Assembly (NCBI GenBank): GCA_030684415.1
Contig: JAUXNL010000455.1
Location: forward strand, 1 to 6,853
Reading direction: 5' to 3'
DNA: 6,853 nt
Source: Moraxellaceae bacterium
GTDB taxonomy: Bacteria; Pseudomonadota; Gammaproteobacteria; Pseudomonadales; Moraxellaceae
Shown: one piece after another, positions 5,413 to 6,853 of the stretch
How the letters are laid out: each line of letters opens with the position of its first letter
Numbering within the stretch: the first letter of the stretch is position 1
Made by a program: the position numbers and the translations under genes
Notes under the pieces: generated by a model
What the model was told of the DNA's origin: nothing
What the model saw: only the letters and a program-made list of their open reading frames with translations
Databases searched by the model: none

Positions 5413-6384
5413 TTAGTCTAGTAGTTTAAGGCCCCAAATCCAGACATCTGCGGGTTCGGTATCATGTGGAACATTGTTCTTAGCGTCATATTCAAAAAAA
5501 CTTGTTCGATTTTCGGCGATGACGGTACCCTCTGAAATACGAACAATATCCATTTTGGCCGACATCATAGTCCAGCCCAACGGGGTTAATACGTGATCCT
5601 GAATGGCATCCGCCATACTAGCATCCATTTTGATTCGCGTCGGCCACTCGCCATGGCGACAGCGAAATCCATTAACGGCAAATATGATGCGCCCAACCGA
5701 ACTGATGGATGGTGTAATCAATACATCCTCTCTCTTGAGGGTTGGTGGAAGCATGTTAGTAAGCTTCTTTAGAACAACAGCATCGTTACTGTGCTCAACA
5801 AAACCCTGAAGTTTATCTCTCGGGACGAGATGGACTGCCTGCGATTCCCAGCCCATATCCGCAGGATTGCCGCCGACTCGATGAGCAAGGTAGTAGCGGG
5901 TTGTTGTTGTGTCTCGTTGCGAGTCGCACAGGAAGCCAATAAGTTGTATTTTTAATCCCGTTTCCTCGAAGGCCTCCTTCACTGCATTGGCTTGCATGGA
6001 TAGGGGTTGTTTGGGATCAATTTTTCCTTTTGGAAAGGTATTAACGTACCCCATGTATTGATTGGTCGGTGAGAAAACCCAGACTCGACCGTCATACTCG
6101 ACAATGACAGCGCCTGATGCCGGTTTTTTCCCAGGATTAACAGCGAATGCAGGTTCTTCAATTTTTGTGGGATTCACAAAGGACTCCCATCCAGCAGTAT
6201 CGGTAGGTGCATCATTCCAAGATTGAATGTCGATTTCGCCAATACTTTCGGGCATTGCGGAACCTGGAGTAGCCGTCGCTAGTGCGTTCGGCATCGTCCA
6301 TGCAGCACGGTCGGATTTAATACTTGGTTTTATAACTGTGACCGGTTCGCCTTTATCGTTTAATTTTGGGTGATAGTGCTTCAT
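5413..6384 (-). CDS. NUDIX hydrolase with an extra C-terminal domain (323 aa)
   Basis: Residues 1-85 are Pro/Ala-rich and probably partly disordered. Residues 88-200 form the NUDIX fold: SGAVIVEYDGRVWVFSP, then FPKGKIDP and the Nudix box ending VKEAFEETGL (E137, E140, E141, G143), which supplies the metal-binding glutamates. The box departs from G-x5-E-x7-RE: K136 replaces Arg, the spacing from G120 is two residues longer, and the first Glu is missing. Residues 220-323 are a second domain with HGEWPTRIKM, LTPLGWTMM and a final WIWGLKLLD. I have seen similar HG-x-WPT segments in small bacterial proteins but cannot name a function. NUDIX enzymes hydrolyse nucleoside diphosphates linked to another group; the substrate here is unknown. 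The ATG at 6384 overlaps the upstream small zinc gene by ATGA, indicating translational coupling. Confidence 0.8.
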   Translation of the reverse strand: MKHYHPKLNDKGEPVTVIKPSIKSDRAAWTMPNALATATPGSAMPESIGEIDIQSWNDAPTDTAGWESFVNPTKIEEPAFAVNPGKKPASGAVIVEYDGRVWVFSPTNQYMGYVNTFPKGKIDPKQPLSMQANAVKEAFEETGLKIQLIGFLCDSQRDTTTTRYYLAHRVGGNPADMGWESQAVHLVPRDKLQGFVEHSNDAVVLKKLTNMLPPTLKREDVLITPSISSVGRIIFAVNGFRCRHGEWPTRIKMDASMADAIQDHVLTPLGWTMMSAKMDIVRISEGTVIAENRTSFFEYDAKNNVPHDTEPADVWIWGLKLLD

Positions 6385-6536
6385 TGAATGGACTCTCTTT
6401 CTCTTTTTCGTTCTACGGCAACTTCAACCTCTGGCTTATGATCTAAATCCTCACAATCCCGACAGAGCACAGCGTAGTCGTCATCATCAAAGCAGCGCCT
6501 GCATATAACGCTATCGTCTCAATAGTCGAACTCCAT
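6381..6536 (-). pseudogene. Small CxxC/CxxC zinc-finger gene with an in-frame TGA at codon 6
   Basis: On the minus strand an ATG at 6536 reads MEFDY, then TGA at 6521-6519. The frame continues as DDSVICRRCFDDDDYAVLCR and on to a charged tail (VERKRERESIQ), ending at 6381. The downstream part has two Cys pairs (CRRC-x9-CRDC), a typical small zinc finger, and ends in a TGA that overlaps the NUDIX ATG as ATGA. That overlap argues that the frame was a real gene partnered with NUDIX. Codon 6 would naturally be TGG (Trp), making TGA a one-base nonsense change. No start codon lies between the TGA and the first cysteine pair except very rare ones such as ATA. No clear Shine-Dalgarno precedes the ATG, so an unusual start after the TGA cannot be excluded. 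Family not recognised. Confidence 0.5.
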
Positions 6537-6572
6537 CTTTGAGATACTTTAGCAGACATAGTGATTGGTACG

Positions 6573-6602
6573 ATTATCCAGTTTGCTACATCGGCTGTTG
6601 AA
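6573..6602 (-). promoter_or_regulatory. Possible promoter for the zinc-finger/NUDIX pair at the edge of the repeat
   Basis: On the minus strand TTCAAC (6602-6597) and GATAAT (6578-6573) are separated by 18 bp, a fair sigma70 arrangement. Transcription would start near 6566, about 30 bases before the ATG at 6536. The -35 lies in the TGTTGAA tip of the second IS21-like repeat, so the repeat may supply part of the promoter. The match is moderate. Confidence 0.3.
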
Positions 6603-6780
6603 TTGCTCGTTCGATTGACCCACCTTCAGTGACTTTTGCACTCAATAACTGACCCATCGCCGGTCCTAGGCCTCGAAGGGTGTCTGCGCGTTTTTGGTGT
6701 CAAACATAGTTACAACCATCGGGTCAGATCTGGATGCAATTTAACAGTTATCCTAAATTTCGGGGTACTGTTGGCAGCCA
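6596..6780 (+). repeat. IS21-like end-bearing non-coding repeat, copy 2
   Basis: This copy holds the same ordered blocks as 1327-1498: TGTTGA (6596), TGACCCACC (6616-6624), GTGACTTTTGCA (6629-6640), TGACCCAT (6650-6657), GGGTCAG (6721-6727), TGGATG (6731-6736), GGTACT (6764-6769) and GGCAGCCA (6773-6780). The left block TTTTGCACTCAATAACTGACCC and the right block, read in reverse complement as ATTGCATCCAGATCTGACCC, form a recognisable inverted pair. Copy 2 is the better preserved. No transposase reading frame lies between the blocks. The element may extend to the right of 6780, because GACAGTTTTAGCTTTTGTTGA also resembles IS21-like end sequence, but the window ends soon after. Confidence 0.45.
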
Positions 6781-6853
6781 GGGGACAGTTTTAGCTTTTG
6801 TTGATTCGTCCAGGTAATTGCCAAGAATCGTCACCATTGTCTTGCCATCGATT

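Noticed and set aside
6519..6521. TGA read as tryptophan (alternative code) or selenocysteine
   Set aside because: TGA serves as a normal stop for the right phosphoesterase and for this same gene, and there is no selenocysteine hairpin evident. A nonsense mutation or error is simpler.
1..6853. CRISPR array, tRNA, rRNA or phage structural genes
   Set aside because: No regularly spaced repeats, no cloverleaf-like segment with the usual TTCRA box, and no recognisable phage proteins were seen.

Overview
The window looks like an accessory (defence-island-like) stretch of a gammaproteobacterial, or at least pseudomonadotal, chromosome. The pointers are an MqsR/MqsA toxin-antitoxin pair very close to the Escherichia coli one, with its operator, IS21-like element ends, and moderate base composition. 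The host cannot be named from the sequence. No rRNA, tRNA, CRISPR array or intact transposase was found.

Layout, left to right. (1) 1-1259, +: the C-terminal part of a large protein entering from the left, with a four-cysteine cluster of the type seen near the end of DUF1998/MZB helicases. (2) 1327-1498: a non-coding repeat carrying two IS21-like end blocks. (3) 1592-2315, +: an MqsA operator, an mqsR toxin gene broken by a one-base deletion, and an intact mqsA antitoxin gene. (4) 2522-4348: two related calcineurin-like metallophosphoesterases transcribed divergently from a 273-bp gap. That gap also holds a possible 41-residue ORF overlapping the left gene by ATGA. (5) 4352-5163: a decay zone. 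It has a minus-strand reading frame broken by one internal TAA, a short open stretch after its stop, a roughly 100-bp frameshifted remnant of a second copy of the left-hand gene's 3' region, and a 50-residue zinc-ribbon gene. (6) 5164-5412: no convincing gene; one inverted repeat bounded by CTAG. (7) 5413-6536, -: a two-domain NUDIX protein preceded, with an ATGA overlap, by a small CxxC/CxxC gene that carries a TGA at codon 6. (8) 6596-6780: a second copy of the IS21-like repeat, in the same orientation as the first.

How the parts fit: no single pathway joins all the genes. The clear functional unit is mqsRA, where the antitoxin/repressor and its operator survive but the toxin is disrupted. 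The two phosphoesterases probably act on related substrates and may share regulation through the central gap. The NUDIX protein and its small zinc partner form a translationally coupled pair. Three separate disruptions (frameshift, TAA, TGA), a shattered paralogue and flanking direct repeats indicate a region being rearranged and eroded. Several novel-looking pieces here are small or broken genes rather than a complete new system.
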